A model generated the notes under the pieces. The model saw only the letters and a program-made list of their open reading frames with translations. It ran no database searches and had not been told where the DNA came from. Below, piece after piece: positions 15,959 through 26,376 of a DNA stretch of 64,000 nucleotides; position 1 is the stretch's first letter, and each line of letters starts with the position of its first letter. The translations under genes and the position numbers were made by a program. The DNA comes from Methylosinus sporium (GTDB lineage Bacteria > Pseudomonadota > Alphaproteobacteria > Rhizobiales > Beijerinckiaceae): contig NZ_PUIV01000020.1 in the NCBI RefSeq assembly GCF_003113265.1, positions 1 to 64,000 of the forward strand. The letters are read 5' to 3'.

Positions 15959-16864
15959 ATGTCCATATCGAGTCTGGCCTCCAGCGCGGTTCAAACCGCC
16001 TATCATCATCATTCCCGTCACACGAAAGACGTCGACGACACGACAGCGGCGGCTGCCGCGAGCGCTTCGGCGACGACCAGCTCCACCTCCACGACGCAGA
16101 CCAGCGCCGTCGATTCCAGCTCGGCGATCGATTTCCGCAGCCCGGGCTCCGGCCAGCTCGCCTCGCTGCTCTTCGCCAGCGATTCCAGCTCGACCAGCTC
16201 CAGCGACGATTCCACTTCGTCCTCTGATTCGAGTTTCGCCTCGACAGTCGCCAGTCTGCTGAAGGCGGTCGACTCCGGCGATACAGAGGCGGCCAAGACC
16301 GCCGCGTCGAGCCTTCAGAGCCTGTTGCAGCAATCGTCGTCGACCTCGGATTCGTCGAGCTCGTCATCGTCCTCGTCGGATGGCCAATCCGGATTCCTCT
16401 CCGATCTGCAGACTTTGGTCTCGGCGGTGCAGTCGGGCGACACGACGACCGCGCAATCGACGGCCAAGACGATCGAGAGTCATTTGAAAGCGCCGCCGCC
16501 TCCGCCCCCGCCGTCTTCTTCCGACAGCTCGGATTCGACCGCTTCCTCCTTCGTCTCCGATCTGGCGACGCTGCTGAACGCAGTGCAATCGGGCGATACG
16601 ACGACGCAGAAGAGTTCCGCCACGAGCCTCGAGAGCGATCTCGCTTCGCTCCTGTCCTCGTCCTCGACGGATTCCTCGTCATCGTCCTCGACGACGACCG
16701 ATTCCTCGTCTTCCTCTTCGACCATCGTCGATGATCTGAAGACGCTGATCACGGCCGCCAAGAGCGGCGACGCCAGCGCCGCGCAATCGAGCGTCGAGGC
16801 GTTGCTGAAGGATCTCGTCGCTCAGCAGGGCTCTTGGTCCTCGAGCGCTTCGCAAAACGCGTAA
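15959..16864 (+). CDS. Serine-rich protein with four helical repeats
   Basis: 301 residues. Four copies of a module of about 34 residues (near residues 87-120, 140-172, 193-229 and 254-288) share the pattern F.SDL.TLL.AVQSGDTTTA followed by a helix such as LESDLASLL. They are joined by long Ser/Asp/Thr linkers, with one run of eight prolines before the third copy. The N-terminus (MSISSLASSAVQTAYHHHSR) has no signal peptide. Proteins with this 'AVQSGD' repeat occur in Rhizobiales without assigned function, as far as I recall. The linkers suggest a flexible surface or scaffold protein. AGGA lies 8 bases before the ATG, and an A/T-rich promoter-like stretch precedes it. Confidence 0.75.
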   Translation: MSISSLASSAVQTAYHHHSRHTKDVDDTTAAAAASASATTSSTSTTQTSAVDSSSAIDFRSPGSGQLASLLFASDSSSTSSSDDSTSSSDSSFASTVASLLKAVDSGDTEAAKTAASSLQSLLQQSSSTSDSSSSSSSSSDGQSGFLSDLQTLVSAVQSGDTTTAQSTAKTIESHLKAPPPPPPPSSSDSSDSTASSFVSDLATLLNAVQSGDTTTQKSSATSLESDLASLLSSSSTDSSSSSSTTTDSSSSSSTIVDDLKTLITAAKSGDASAAQSSVEALLKDLVAQQGSWSSSASQNA

Positions 16865-16881
16865 AAGAGCAGGGGCGGCCT

Positions 16882-19800
16882 TCACCAGACCACTTTGAGG
16901 CCGCCTCGTCCCGCATAGGATTGCGTGCGTCCGCCATATTCGCCTTCGAAAGACGCGAAGAGCGCGACCGAGGCGCTCACATCGAGACGCAGCCCGCCTT
17001 TTACCTGCAGGTAATTCTCGTCAGGACGCGCGCCGGCGATGGTGAAAGCCGCCGAAGGCGCCGAGGCGAAGGATGCGAGAAGCGCGCGCGTCGGCTCGAA
17101 TTCATGCACATAGGCGAGCGAGAGATCGGGCGTCAGCCGCCAGCCATTGTCGAGCGCGAAGCTGCGTTTGAAGCGCGCGCCGAAATAGAGGGGCAGCGAG
17201 TCCGTCTCGCGCGCGGCGAAGGCGAGTGCGCCGAGGCCCGCAAAGCCGGGGAAGGCCGCCGTCGTCTCGGTGAATCCATCCGTCCAAATATGCGCCGTCT
17301 CGATAGCCGCGAAGGGCGTCGCGCTCAGCCCGAAGAGATCGACGTCTCGCCCGATCTCTACGCGCGCGCGCAGCACGCGGCTCCCGAAATTCGCATTGGC
17401 CGTTTCGCCCGTTCCGAGGCCGAAGACGGAGCGGCGTGAGTAATTGTCGAAATCGGAGAAGGCGAGCGAGGCGGAGATATAATTGGGATCGAAGGTGAAA
17501 ACGCCATAGCCGCCGATATGCCAGCCATGCGTGTCCACATGGGTCGAGCGCAGATCGGTCGAGGCGCCGCCGGCGCTATAGCCGCCCGCGAAGCCGAGCA
17601 GAAGATTGGGAAGCACGGCCGCATCGAGGCCGATCGCGCCGCCGCCGAGGCTCGTGCGCTGCGTCGCCGAGCCTTGCGCAGCGTCGCCGCCGAGGCGCGC
17701 GCTCTGGCCGAATCCGGAGATCCACAAGCGCCAGAGCCGCGCCGGCTCTTGCGTCGGACGCATGGCGATCGGACCCTTTTTCGATTCCAGCGACGCATAG
17801 CCGAGGGCGGGCGTCGTCGCGGAAACGGAGAATCCATTGGCGTCGCGCGTCTCGCCCGAGCGCCAGAATTGTCCGGCGTCTGCGAGCGCCCCGCCGAACA
17901 GGCGGTTCGATTCGAGACCGACGTTCAGCGCGCCGGTGACGCCTTCGCCGGAGAGTCCGTCGAAGGCCGCGCGCGCGCCGGCCGCCGATTTGCCGACGAT
18001 GGACAGGAAGAGGGGACTCGCCGTCGGTGTCGTGTCGAGCGCCGCGGCGACGGCGCGCTGATTGCGATTGGTCGCGACGCTCTGGAAGAACACGCCATTG
18101 CGCGAGAGCGTCAGAAAGGCGTTGTTGGCGTTATAGGAGAGCGTGGGCGTCAAAAAGGCGAGGTCGGTGGAAACAGAAGCAAAGGAGCCGCTGACGCCGC
18201 CCGTCGCCTGCACGATCGAATAGGTCGTGGCGGGGGCGTAATTGCCGGAGGCGGCGCTCACTTGCACGGAGCCGGCGAGCGTCGCCGTTCCGCCGACGAC
18301 GATCTTATCCGCCGCGCCGGCGGCGTTGGCGTCGATCTGATAGACCGAGCCCGAACGGAAAGTTGCGTCGCCGGTGATGGAGAGCGTGGAGATCGCGCCG
18401 GCGCCCGAGCCCGGCGAGACGACGCCGGAAAGATCGAGCGCGCCCAGCGCGCCGGAGCCCGACAGGCGCCCGCCCGCGGCGACGGTGACGAGATTGCCGA
18501 TCGCGCCGGCGGCGACGAGCTCCGCGCTGCTGGCGACAGTGACGCCGCTCGAATAGCTCTGCGTTCCGGTGAGCGTCCACACGCCGTCGTCGACGCTCAG
18601 CGTTTCGAAATTGATCGCGCCGGCGAAAGTCCCCGTTCCCGAGAGCGAGACGCGGTCGTTTCCGGCGCCGCCGTCCACCGTGCCGTTGATGACGGAGCCG
18701 GTGCGAATATTCAGCGTGTCGTCTCCGGAGCCGAAGACGATCGCCTGTCCGCCGCCGCCGGTAATGGTTCCGGAATTGGTGAGCGTATTGTTCAGCGTGC
18801 TGTTGATATAGACGCCGTAGCGCGTCGTGCCTTCGATCGTCCCGGCGTTGGTGATCGTCACCGGGCCGAAGGCCGGCCCTTCCGAGCTATTGTCGACGAG
18901 AATGCCGTCCGCTTGGCCGATGATCGTCGCGCCGGCCTTATTGTCGATGACGCCGCCGCCGATCGCGACGCCCTGGCTCGTGTTGGTCTTGCCGTCGGAG
19001 CCGACGCCCTTCGCGCCCGTCCCTTCGATCGTGCCGTAATTGGTGATGTTGCCGATGTAGTCGATATCGACGCCATCGCCGTCGCCATTGGCGACGCCGG
19101 CTATACTGTCGATGCGGCCGGAGATGAGGCCGTAATTGATCACGGTTCCGCCGACGTCGGAGCCGAAGCCCGAGCCGTTGCGGCCGATGATCTGGCCGCC
19201 CGCGTAATTGGTGATGGTGATGGAGGAGCTGGTCGTATTCGCCGTGGAATCATAGCTGATGTTGATTCCGTGGCGCCCGCCGGAGATGATTCCGCCAGCG
19301 TAATTATTGACCGTTCCGCCCGTGCTGGTCTGGAAGTCGATTCCATCCGCGCCGGTGTTGGTCTGGAAATTATTGGAGACGATCTGGCCGTAATTATTGA
19401 TCGTGGCGTTGTTGCCGGGGCGAATGCCGTCGGCGTCGGCGGTCTGCAGCACGCCCGTCGCGAAATTATTGATGGTGATCGACGCCGTGCCGGCGGCGAC
19501 ATTGCCGAAGTCGATCGCCTGGCCATTGTTCGAGCCCGTGCCCGTCGCCTGGATCAGCCCGTAATTATTGACGACGATGGTCCCGGATTTGACGGCGGTT
19601 CCGATCTGCAGCGCGTCATTCTGCGATTGGATCGTCGCGCCGGCCTCATTGGTCAGCGTGAAGCTCATAGCAGTTCCGCTGTTGAAGCGGATCGCACGCG
19701 TTCCTGTCCCCGTCGATTCGATCGTGCCGAAATTGTCGATGAGCACGCCGGTGGAGGCGGACGTCTGATTGAGCGTCGGATTGGCGGTGGAGGTGAGCTT

Positions 19801-19962
19801 GCCTCCGGCGCCGACGGAGATTTTGTCGGTCCCCCCGAATGTCTTCTGGCCGGAGACGGTCGTATCGGCCGGGACATTTATGTCCGCTGCGACGGCCGCG
19901 GAAGAGAACGAGAGAGAGGCGAAGAGCGCGAGTGGGCTGACGCGCGAGAGGAGAGGCGACAT
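16882..19962 (-). CDS. Autotransporter adhesin-like outer membrane protein
   Basis: 1026 residues. A signal peptide at about 1-25 ends in AAVAA. A passenger of about 26-640 is built of short beta-helix turns rich in Asn, Gly and Ile (repeats such as ITNYGTIEGTG and TINNYGQI). A C-terminal autotransporter beta-barrel covers about 740-1026 and ends in the aromatic residue Trp (LKVVW). It is a type V secreted surface protein; a barrel-proximal self-cleavage site is not evident. The passenger has no enzymatic motif, so adhesion or biofilm formation is the likeliest role (inference). Confidence 0.9.
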   Translation of the reverse strand: MSPLLSRVSPLALFASLSFSSAAVAADINVPADTTVSGQKTFGGTDKISVGAGGKLTSTANPTLNQTSASTGVLIDNFGTIESTGTGTRAIRFNSGTAMSFTLTNEAGATIQSQNDALQIGTAVKSGTIVVNNYGLIQATGTGSNNGQAIDFGNVAAGTASITINNFATGVLQTADADGIRPGNNATINNYGQIVSNNFQTNTGADGIDFQTSTGGTVNNYAGGIISGGRHGINISYDSTANTTSSSITITNYAGGQIIGRNGSGFGSDVGGTVINYGLISGRIDSIAGVANGDGDGVDIDYIGNITNYGTIEGTGAKGVGSDGKTNTSQGVAIGGGVIDNKAGATIIGQADGILVDNSSEGPAFGPVTITNAGTIEGTTRYGVYINSTLNNTLTNSGTITGGGGQAIVFGSGDDTLNIRTGSVINGTVDGGAGNDRVSLSGTGTFAGAINFETLSVDDGVWTLTGTQSYSSGVTVASSAELVAAGAIGNLVTVAAGGRLSGSGALGALDLSGVVSPGSGAGAISTLSITGDATFRSGSVYQIDANAAGAADKIVVGGTATLAGSVQVSAASGNYAPATTYSIVQATGGVSGSFASVSTDLAFLTPTLSYNANNAFLTLSRNGVFFQSVATNRNQRAVAAALDTTPTASPLFLSIVGKSAAGARAAFDGLSGEGVTGALNVGLESNRLFGGALADAGQFWRSGETRDANGFSVSATTPALGYASLESKKGPIAMRPTQEPARLWRLWISGFGQSARLGGDAAQGSATQRTSLGGGAIGLDAAVLPNLLLGFAGGYSAGGASTDLRSTHVDTHGWHIGGYGVFTFDPNYISASLAFSDFDNYSRRSVFGLGTGETANANFGSRVLRARVEIGRDVDLFGLSATPFAAIETAHIWTDGFTETTAAFPGFAGLGALAFAARETDSLPLYFGARFKRSFALDNGWRLTPDLSLAYVHEFEPTRALLASFASAPSAAFTIAGARPDENYLQVKGGLRLDVSASVALFASFEGEYGGRTQSYAGRGGLKVVW

Positions 19963-20050
19963 TGCGGTTCCGTTCCAGCTGGATCGGAACCCCTAATGGC
20001 GGCGGCGCATGACGCTTTGACGACAGCGCCGCAATGTCGCCCTCTTCTGT

Positions 20051-22810
20051 TCACCCCGTGTTGCGCAGGCCCGCGGCGACGCCGTTGATGGACATCAATA
20101 TCCCCTGGCGGATGTCGTCGCCGGTCTGGCCGCTGCGCCAGCGGCGGATGAGCTCCACCTGCAGATAGTTGAGCGGCGCGATGTAGGGGAAGCGATGATG
20201 CAGCGAGCGCGCCAGCGCCGGATTGTCGGCGAGGCGCTCGCTCGATCCGGTGAGATCGGCGAGCGCGGCGTTGGCTCTGCTCCACTCCGTTTCTATCTCC
20301 CCATAGATGCGGTCGGCGAGCGCGTGATCCTGCACGAGGCCCGCATAATGGCGCGCGATCGAGAGATCGGTCTTCGACAGGATCATGTCGATGTTCGACA
20401 GAAGCGTGCGGAAGAAGGGCCATTCGCGATACATGCGCTTCAGCAGCTCGAGCTTGGTCCCGTCATCGCCCTCGCGGAAGCGTGCGATCGCCGAGCCGAA
20501 GCCGTACCAGCCGGGCAGGGCGAGGCGCGCCTGACCCCAGGAGAAGCTCCACGGAATGGCGCGCAGATCCTCGATTCTGCGCGAGGGTTTGCGCGAGGCC
20601 GGCCGCGAGCCGATGTTGAGCGAGGCGATCTCGGAGATCGGCGTCGAGGCGAAGAAATAATCGACGAAATCGGGCGTCTCGTAGACGAGGCCGCGATAGG
20701 CGTCCATGCCCCATTGCGCGAGCTGTTTCGCCACCTCTAAGAACTCCGGCGGCGGCGCCTTGCTGTGCGAGAGCAAAGTCGCCTCGAGAGTCGCCGCGAC
20801 GAGCAGCTCGAGATTGATGCGGCCGATCTGCGGATTGGCGTATTTCGCCGCGATCACCTCGCCTTGCTCGGTGAGGCGAATTTGCCCATTCACCGTGCCC
20901 GGCGGCTGCGCGAGAATGGCGTCATAGCTCGGTCCGCCGCCGCGGCCCACCGTGCCGCCGCGGCCGTGGAAGAGGCGCATGGCGATGGAGGGCAGGCTGG
21001 AGAAGAAATCCGCGAGCGCGGTGGAGGCGCGATAGAGCTCCCATATGCTGGCGAGAATGCCGCCGTCCTTGTTGCTGTCGGAATAGCCCAGCATGATGTC
21101 CTGTTGCGCGCCGGAATTGGTGACGAGCTTGACGATTCCGGGCAGCGCATAGAATTCGCGCATGATGACGGCGGCGTTACGCAGATCGCCGATCGTCTCG
21201 AACAAAGGCACGATGATGAGATCGGCGGCGACGATATTGGCGTCGCGCGGATCGAGCGTGCCGCGCATCATGCCGCATTCCTTCTGCAGCAGCAGCACTT
21301 CCAAGAGATCGCTCACCGTCTCCGTATGGCTGACGATGTAATGTCGGATCGACTCGTGGCCATAGGTCTTGCGCATCTCCGCCGCGCGTTCGAAGATCGC
21401 CAGCTCGCTCGCCACATCTTCCGAATAGGCGGCGTCGACCAGCCGCACCGGCCGCGGATCGCCGAGCAGCTTCAGCAATAGGGCGCGCTTCTCCTCTTCC
21501 GAGAGAGCGGCGTAATCCGGCGCGACGCGCGCCTCGCGCAGCAGCGCGGCGATCGTCTCCTCGTGACGGTCGGAACTCTGGCGCAAATCGACCGTGGCGA
21601 GATGAAAGCCGAAGACTTCCGCCGCGCGGATCAGCGGCTCGAGCCGCTGCGTCGCGATCACCTCGCTGTGATGGCAGCGCAGGGAATCGTCGACGATTTC
21701 GAGATCGGCGAGAAAGGCGCGCGCATTGGGGTAGGGGTTCGCCGGCGCGACGGCATGGCGTTGCGCCTCCTGGCCGGTCAGCTCCTCGAGCGTCGCGGCG
21801 AGGCGGGCGTAGACGCCGATCAGCGCGCGGCGATAGGGCTCGTCGTCGCGATGCGGATTATCGTCGCCGGAACGCGCGGCGAGCGCTTCCAACGCCTGGC
21901 TGCAACCGGCGTAGCGGCGCGAGATGGAGAGCTCTGCGCCGAGCTCATGCACCTCGCTGAGATAGAAGCGCAGCGTCGTCTCGCTCTGCATTCGCAGCGC
22001 ATTGGCGAGCGAGTCGGCGCGCACATTGGGATTGCCGTCGCGATCGCCGCCGACCCAAGTGCCCATGCGCAGAAATGGCGGAATGCGCAATCCGCCGAGG
22101 CGCTCTTCTATATCGGCGTAGAGCAGGGGAATCTGGCGCAAAAAAGTGCTGCGATAATAGCTCAGCGTGTTGGCGATCTCGTCGCGCACGGTGAGTCGCG
22201 CCTGACGCAAGAGCTCCGTCTGCCACAGCTGCGAGACGCGGGCGCGCAATTGCAGCTCATTATGGGCGAGTTCCGCTTTGCTGCGCGCGTGCTGGCGCGC
22301 TTGCAGCAGGGCGGAGATGGCGTGCTCTGCGTCGAGCAGGCTTTTTCGCCGCACCTCCGTCGGATGCGCGGTGAGGACGGGCGAGACCCAGCCATTGGAG
22401 AGCACTTGCGCCACTTTGCCCGGGCCGATGGACGCCTTGCGCAAATGGGCGAAAGTATTGGCGAGGCTCGGCGCGCCGGAGGCCTCGTCGCCCTGCAGCG
22501 GATGCAGATCCTCGGCGATATTGGCGAGATGCGAGAAATAGCTGAAGGCGCGGATGACGGTGACCGCCTCGCTCGCCGAGAGCGAGCGCAGCAGCGCCTC
22601 GAGCTTGTGATCGGCCTCCATATCGCCATTGCGGCTCACGGCCACGGAGAGGCGGCGGATGGTCTCGATACGCTCGAAGGCGGCGACGCCCTCCTGCTCG
22701 CGCACAGTGTCGCCGAGCAGGCGGCCGAGGAGGCGAATATCGGCGAGCAAGGACTGATCGTCGAGCATGGCGGAGGAGCTGGAATTGGCGGCGTCTGTTT
22801 CGACTTGCAT
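20051..22810 (-). CDS. ppc: Phosphoenolpyruvate carboxylase
   Basis: 919 residues, normal full length. Carboxylates phosphoenolpyruvate with bicarbonate to oxaloacetate. Seen: the catalytic His region [11 protein letters not shown], the glycine loop [14 protein letters not shown], the IGSRPASRK effector/active region and the conserved C-terminus ending GLRNTG. In serine-cycle methylotrophs this is the CO2-fixing step between phosphoglycerate and malate, which fits the formate dehydrogenase nearby (inference). The allosteric type (acetyl-CoA or NADH) cannot be read from the sequence. Confidence 0.96.
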   Translation of the reverse strand: MQVETDAANSSSSAMLDDQSLLADIRLLGRLLGDTVREQEGVAAFERIETIRRLSVAVSRNGDMEADHKLEALLRSLSASEAVTVIRAFSYFSHLANIAEDLHPLQGDEASGAPSLANTFAHLRKASIGPGKVAQVLSNGWVSPVLTAHPTEVRRKSLLDAEHAISALLQARQHARSKAELAHNELQLRARVSQLWQTELLRQARLTVRDEIANTLSYYRSTFLRQIPLLYADIEERLGGLRIPPFLRMGTWVGGDRDGNPNVRADSLANALRMQSETTLRFYLSEVHELGAELSISRRYAGCSQALEALAARSGDDNPHRDDEPYRRALIGVYARLAATLEELTGQEAQRHAVAPANPYPNARAFLADLEIVDDSLRCHHSEVIATQRLEPLIRAAEVFGFHLATVDLRQSSDRHEETIAALLREARVAPDYAALSEEEKRALLLKLLGDPRPVRLVDAAYSEDVASELAIFERAAEMRKTYGHESIRHYIVSHTETVSDLLEVLLLQKECGMMRGTLDPRDANIVAADLIIVPLFETIGDLRNAAVIMREFYALPGIVKLVTNSGAQQDIMLGYSDSNKDGGILASIWELYRASTALADFFSSLPSIAMRLFHGRGGTVGRGGGPSYDAILAQPPGTVNGQIRLTEQGEVIAAKYANPQIGRINLELLVAATLEATLLSHSKAPPPEFLEVAKQLAQWGMDAYRGLVYETPDFVDYFFASTPISEIASLNIGSRPASRKPSRRIEDLRAIPWSFSWGQARLALPGWYGFGSAIARFREGDDGTKLELLKRMYREWPFFRTLLSNIDMILSKTDLSIARHYAGLVQDHALADRIYGEIETEWSRANAALADLTGSSERLADNPALARSLHHRFPYIAPLNYLQVELIRRWRSGQTGDDIRQGILMSINGVAAGLRNTG

Positions 22811-23011
22811 ATGGGGCGTCGATCCTCGAGCGGGGGCGCCGTCGGGCGCGGTAGGTGAGGGCAGCTATAGCAGATTTTGGCGAAATTACGATGCGAGGCG
22901 GGGGAGGCGAGCCGTCGGCGCCCGCTGCGGCCCTCCCGCGTCCCCTCCCTTGTCCCCTCCGCCGGTCCGACTTATAGACCTCGCTGCGGCCGTAACCCTA
23001 CGAGTTCGACA

Positions 23012-23548
23012 ATGGAACACGCGTCCTCGATTCTGATTCCCGCCGCCGTCGGCGCGCTCGTCGGCGCGGCCTTCGTGTTCTTCGCGCGCTGGTCGGAGCG
23101 TTATCCGCAGGCGGGCTCGCGCCGCGCGCTGGCCTATGGGCTCATCGCCACCGCCGCGCTCTATGTCGGCCTCGCTTTCGCCTCGGACAATCCCAAGGCC
23201 TGGTTCGGCATAGAAATGACCGGCTTCGCCATTTTCGGCTCTTTCGCTCTGCTCGGCCTCGTCGGCTCGCCCTGGTGGCTCGCCGTGGGCTTCGCGCTGC
23301 ATCCGTTCTGGCATTTGCAGTTCCATTATCTCGGCACGGGCTCGGAGTTCACGCCGGCGTGGTTCACGCTCGGCCTCACCGGTTTCGATCTGGCCGTCGC
23401 CGCTTATGTCGTCTATGCCATTCTTCGCGGAGCCGATCCGCAGCTCCAGCGCAAGCGGCCGACGTCGTCGGCGGCGAGCGAGGGCGAGCACGATCCGCAG
23501 CGTCCGCTCACGCGCAATGAGCGACGCCTCGCGAAGAAATCCCGTTGA
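23012..23548 (+). CDS. Small polytopic membrane protein, DUF6010-like
   Basis: 178 residues from ATG 23012. Five to six hydrophobic segments fill residues 7-145, with [19 protein letters not shown] in the middle; His in a Trp-rich helix resembles DUF6010 proteins. The last 35 residues are polar and strongly basic ([10 protein letters not shown]), so cytoplasmic. It ends 26 bases before bioB and may share its transcript. The function is unknown and the family call is from memory. Confidence 0.55.
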   Translation: MEHASSILIPAAVGALVGAAFVFFARWSERYPQAGSRRALAYGLIATAALYVGLAFASDNPKAWFGIEMTGFAIFGSFALLGLVGSPWWLAVGFALHPFWHLQFHYLGTGSEFTPAWFTLGLTGFDLAVAAYVVYAILRGADPQLQRKRPTSSAASEGEHDPQRPLTRNERRLAKKSR

Positions 23549-23574
23549 CCCAAAGCCCGAGGAAGGCCCGCTCG

Positions 23575-24561
23575 ATGAACGCTCCCGCCGATTTCACTCT
23601 CCGTCACGATTGGACGCTGGAGGAGATCGTCGCCATCCACGACGCGCCCCTGCTCGAGCTGATCGCGCGGGCGAGCGCGCTGCACAGCCGCTTCTTCGAT
23701 CCCAATGACGTGCAGAAGGCGGCGCTGCTCAGCATCAAGACCGGCGGCTGCCCGGAGAATTGCTCCTATTGCTCGCAATCGGCGCATCACCGTGAGGTAA
23801 AGCTGGACCGCGTCGAGCTGATGCAGGTGGACGAAGTCCTCAGCGCCGCCAAGCGCGCGCGGGAGGCCGGAGCGGATCGATTCTGCATGGGCGCAGCCTG
23901 GCGCCAGGCGCCCAAGGGCGAGCGTTTCGAATCCGTGCTGGACATGGTGCGCGGCGTGCGCGCGCTCGGTATGGAGGCCTGCGTCACGCTCGGAATGCTC
24001 GATGACGGCCAAGCCGAGCGGCTCGTGGAGGCGGGCCTCACCGCCTATAACCACAATCTCGACACGGGGCCGGAGTTCTACGGCGAGATCGTCACCACGC
24101 GCACTTACGAGGATCGGCTGCAGACGCTCGCCGCCGTGCGCCGGGCCGGCATAGAAATGTGCTGTGGCGGCATTATCGGCATGGGCGAGAGCGTGCGCGA
24201 CCGCGCCCATATGCTGCAGGTGCTGGCCTCCTTCGATCCGCATCCCGAGAGCGTGCCGATCAATGCGCTGGCCGCGATCGAGGGCACGCCGCTCGAGGGC
24301 CGCCCGCCGGTCGATTCGCTGGAGCTGGTGCGCATGATCGCGACGACGCGCATCCTCATGCCGAAGTCGCGCGTGCGCCTGTCGGCCGGCCGCTCCGGCC
24401 TCTCGCGCGAGGCGCAGATATTGTGCCTCGTCGCCGGGGCCAATTCTATTTTCTATGGCGAGAAGCTGCTCACGGCCGGCAATCCCGGCCTCGACGCCGA
24501 CGCCGCGCTCTTTTCGGCGCTCTCCGCGCAAGGGCAGGGGGGCTGCGCGGCGAAGCAATAG
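23575..24561 (+). CDS. bioB: Biotin synthase
   Basis: 328 residues. Radical-SAM enzyme inserting sulfur into dethiobiotin. The [4Fe-4S] motif [10 protein letters not shown] lies at about 61-70; the Cys and Arg ligands of the auxiliary cluster appear in [17 protein letters not shown] and [11 protein letters not shown], with the late Arg in [15 protein letters not shown] lies before the ATG. It sits alone, without bioA, bioD or bioF. Confidence 0.95.
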   Translation: MNAPADFTLRHDWTLEEIVAIHDAPLLELIARASALHSRFFDPNDVQKAALLSIKTGGCPENCSYCSQSAHHREVKLDRVELMQVDEVLSAAKRAREAGADRFCMGAAWRQAPKGERFESVLDMVRGVRALGMEACVTLGMLDDGQAERLVEAGLTAYNHNLDTGPEFYGEIVTTRTYEDRLQTLAAVRRAGIEMCCGGIIGMGESVRDRAHMLQVLASFDPHPESVPINALAAIEGTPLEGRPPVDSLELVRMIATTRILMPKSRVRLSAGRSGLSREAQILCLVAGANSIFYGEKLLTAGNPGLDADAALFSALSAQGQGGCAAKQ

Positions 24562-24596
24562 GCGCCGCGGGCGGAAGAACGAGCGGGGAGAAGCAG

Positions 24597-25439
24597 ATGC
24601 ATGGGCAGGACCGCTTTCTCCTCGCCGGCGTGATGGGCTGGCCGATCTCGCATTCGCGCTCGCCCAAAATCCACAATTACTGGCTCGAGCGCTACGGCCT
24701 CGCCGGCGCGTATGTCCCGCTCGCCATAGAGCCGGGCCGTCTCGAGGCGGCGCTGCGCGCGCTGCCGTCGTTGAATTTTTCGGGCTGCAATCTCACCATC
24801 CCCCATAAGGAAGCAGCGCTTTCCGTCGTCGACGCTCTGGACGCCGGCGCCGAGCGAATCGGCGCGGTGAACTGCGTCGTGGTGGAAGAGGACGGAACGC
24901 TCGTCGGCCGCAATTACGACGGTTTCGGCTTCACCGCATCGCTGCGCGCGGCGGCGCCCATGTGGCGGGCGGACGCCGGGCCGGCGGTCGTCATCGGCGC
25001 GGGCGGGGCGGCGCGGGCCGTCATCGCCGGGCTCATCGACGCCGGCGCGGCGGAGGTGCGGCTGTTCAATCGCACGCTCGAGCGGGCGCAGAAGATCGCC
25101 GCAGATTTCGGCGCGCCGGTTTCGGCGTTCCGCTGGGAGGAGCGCGCCGAGGGCCTCGCCGGCGCCGGACTCCTGGTCAATACGACGAATCAGGGCATGG
25201 TCGGCGAGCCGCCGCTCGATCTGACTTTGGATCGCCTGCCCGCGGCGGCGCTCGTCTCCGATATCGTCTATGCGCCTTTGGAGACGCCGCTGCTGGCCGC
25301 GGCCAGAGCGCGCGGCAATGTCGCCGTGGATGGGCTCGGAATGCTGATCCATCAGGCGCGGCCGGCCTTCCGCGACTGGTTCGGCGTCATGCCCGAGGCG
25401 ACGCCGGAACTGCGCGCGCTGATCGAGGCCACGCTCTAG
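24597..25439 (+). CDS. aroE: Shikimate dehydrogenase
   Basis: 280 residues. Reduces 3-dehydroshikimate with NADPH in aromatic amino-acid synthesis. Substrate residues appear in PISHSRSPKIHNYW (10-30) and NLTIPHKE (catalytic Lys, about 66-73), and the NADP fold in VIGAGGAARAV with NRT for the phosphate. A GGGGAG precedes the ATG. It follows bioB by 35 bases. Confidence 0.95.
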   Translation: MHGQDRFLLAGVMGWPISHSRSPKIHNYWLERYGLAGAYVPLAIEPGRLEAALRALPSLNFSGCNLTIPHKEAALSVVDALDAGAERIGAVNCVVVEEDGTLVGRNYDGFGFTASLRAAAPMWRADAGPAVVIGAGGAARAVIAGLIDAGAAEVRLFNRTLERAQKIAADFGAPVSAFRWEERAEGLAGAGLLVNTTNQGMVGEPPLDLTLDRLPAAALVSDIVYAPLETPLLAAARARGNVAVDGLGMLIHQARPAFRDWFGVMPEATPELRALIEATL

Positions 25440-25440
25440 A

Positions 25441-25494
25441 GCGTTTCCAGCCGAAGTGGACGCCGGTTCGGCGTTGGAAACGCGTCAAAACAAA
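25441..25494 (+). repeat. Rhizobiales-type repeat serving as the aroE terminator
   Basis: GCGTTTCCAGCCGAA pairs with TTCGGCGTTGGAAACGC (one two-base bulge) immediately after the aroE stop and is followed by GTCAAAACAAA. This matches a dispersed hairpin repeat I recognise from many Rhizobiales genomes (GCGTTTTC...GAAAACGCGTCAAAACAAA). Confidence 0.65.
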
Positions 25495-25535
25495 AGACTC
25501 CAGGGGCCTGCGCCAGATGAATTGACGTGAGAACC

Positions 25536-25589
25536 GAGCCTAAAGGCTCGCGGTCCACGCGCGCCTCTGGACCGCGAGCCTTTAGGCTC
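25536..25589. repeat. Perfect 22-bp inverted repeat of the GGACCGCGAGCC family
   Basis: The arms at 25536-25557 and 25568-25589 are exact reverse complements around a 10-base loop. Each arm contains GGACCGCGAGCC (or its complement) and a nested small palindrome GAGCC-TAAA-GGCTC. Related copies lie at 47628-47694 and 58883-58910. Confidence 0.8.
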
Positions 25590-25641
25590 GCTTTTCGAAA
25601 CCCTTCGACTCCGGCGTCGCATTCGGCCGAGCGCTGTCGCC

Positions 25642-26235
25642 TCACGCAACAAAAGCGGAGACGGCGAAGCGAAAGGGCGACCAGCGGCTCGACAGCTCGA
25701 CGAATTCATTGGCGCGCTTCACGAAGGTCGAATAGCGCTCGCTGGCGAAACGCGATTGCGCCTCCAGCGCGTCGCTGACCGTTCGGGCCTGGCCGAGCGC
25801 GAGCGCCAGATCGAAGACGGCGGCGGCGTTCTCATTGACGAGGTCGATCGTCTTCAGCGGCCAGAGACTCGGATCGAGCGCGGTCGATTCGGACTTCGGC
25901 GCAGGGGGCTCGATCGTCGCGTCGATCACGGCGAAAGGCGTGATCGGCGCTTCGGCGATAGGCTCCGCCAGGGTCGTCGGCGCGGGCTCCGCGGATGTCT
26001 CGATGACCGCCTCGGCCGTCGTCACGCCCAACTCGACAGGCTCCAGCGCGGCAGTGACAGCCTCTATCTCCACGGCCTCCAGCGCCGCGGCGACGGCCTC
26101 GATCTCAGCGGCCGGGGCGGAGGAGGCGGGCGGCGCCGCCTCGGGTTCGTCGTCGTCCAGCGCGTCTTTCAGAGTGATCGGCGGCTCCTTCGGCGGCGCC
26201 GGGCGTTTGGAAGAACCTCTCGTATGGGTGGCCAT
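25642..26235 (-). CDS. Phasin-family protein with a long acidic/proline-rich N-terminus
   Basis: 197 residues. The last 75 residues (TIDLVNENAAAVFDLALALGQARTVSDAL to FVELSSRW) look like a Phasin_2 helix bundle, which coats polyhydroxyalkanoate granules. Residues about 1-120 are low-complexity Ala/Glu/Pro with repeats such as AALEAVEIEAV. It is downstream of a short phasin on the same strand. The long N-terminus may tether another component to granules (inference). Confidence 0.65.
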   Translation of the reverse strand: MATHTRGSSKRPAPPKEPPITLKDALDDDEPEAAPPASSAPAAEIEAVAAALEAVEIEAVTAALEPVELGVTTAEAVIETSAEPAPTTLAEPIAEAPITPFAVIDATIEPPAPKSESTALDPSLWPLKTIDLVNENAAAVFDLALALGQARTVSDALEAQSRFASERYSTFVKRANEFVELSSRWSPFRFAVSAFVA

Positions 26236-26376
26236 CGCTTCGGGCTCCTGGTTTCTGGTGTCGCGCGCGCCCGAATCGTCTTCGGCTCGGTCGCCTTACT
26301 CACCCGCCAACGCACGATATCGTCTCGTCGAGGAGCCGCGCGTCAGCGCGGCGCCGTCGCATCTCACTGTGCCGGC

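Noticed and set aside
17518-20088. 856-residue plus-strand frame opposite the autotransporter
   Set aside because: Shadow frame of a repetitive G/C-rich gene; the minus-strand protein has a signal peptide and barrel.
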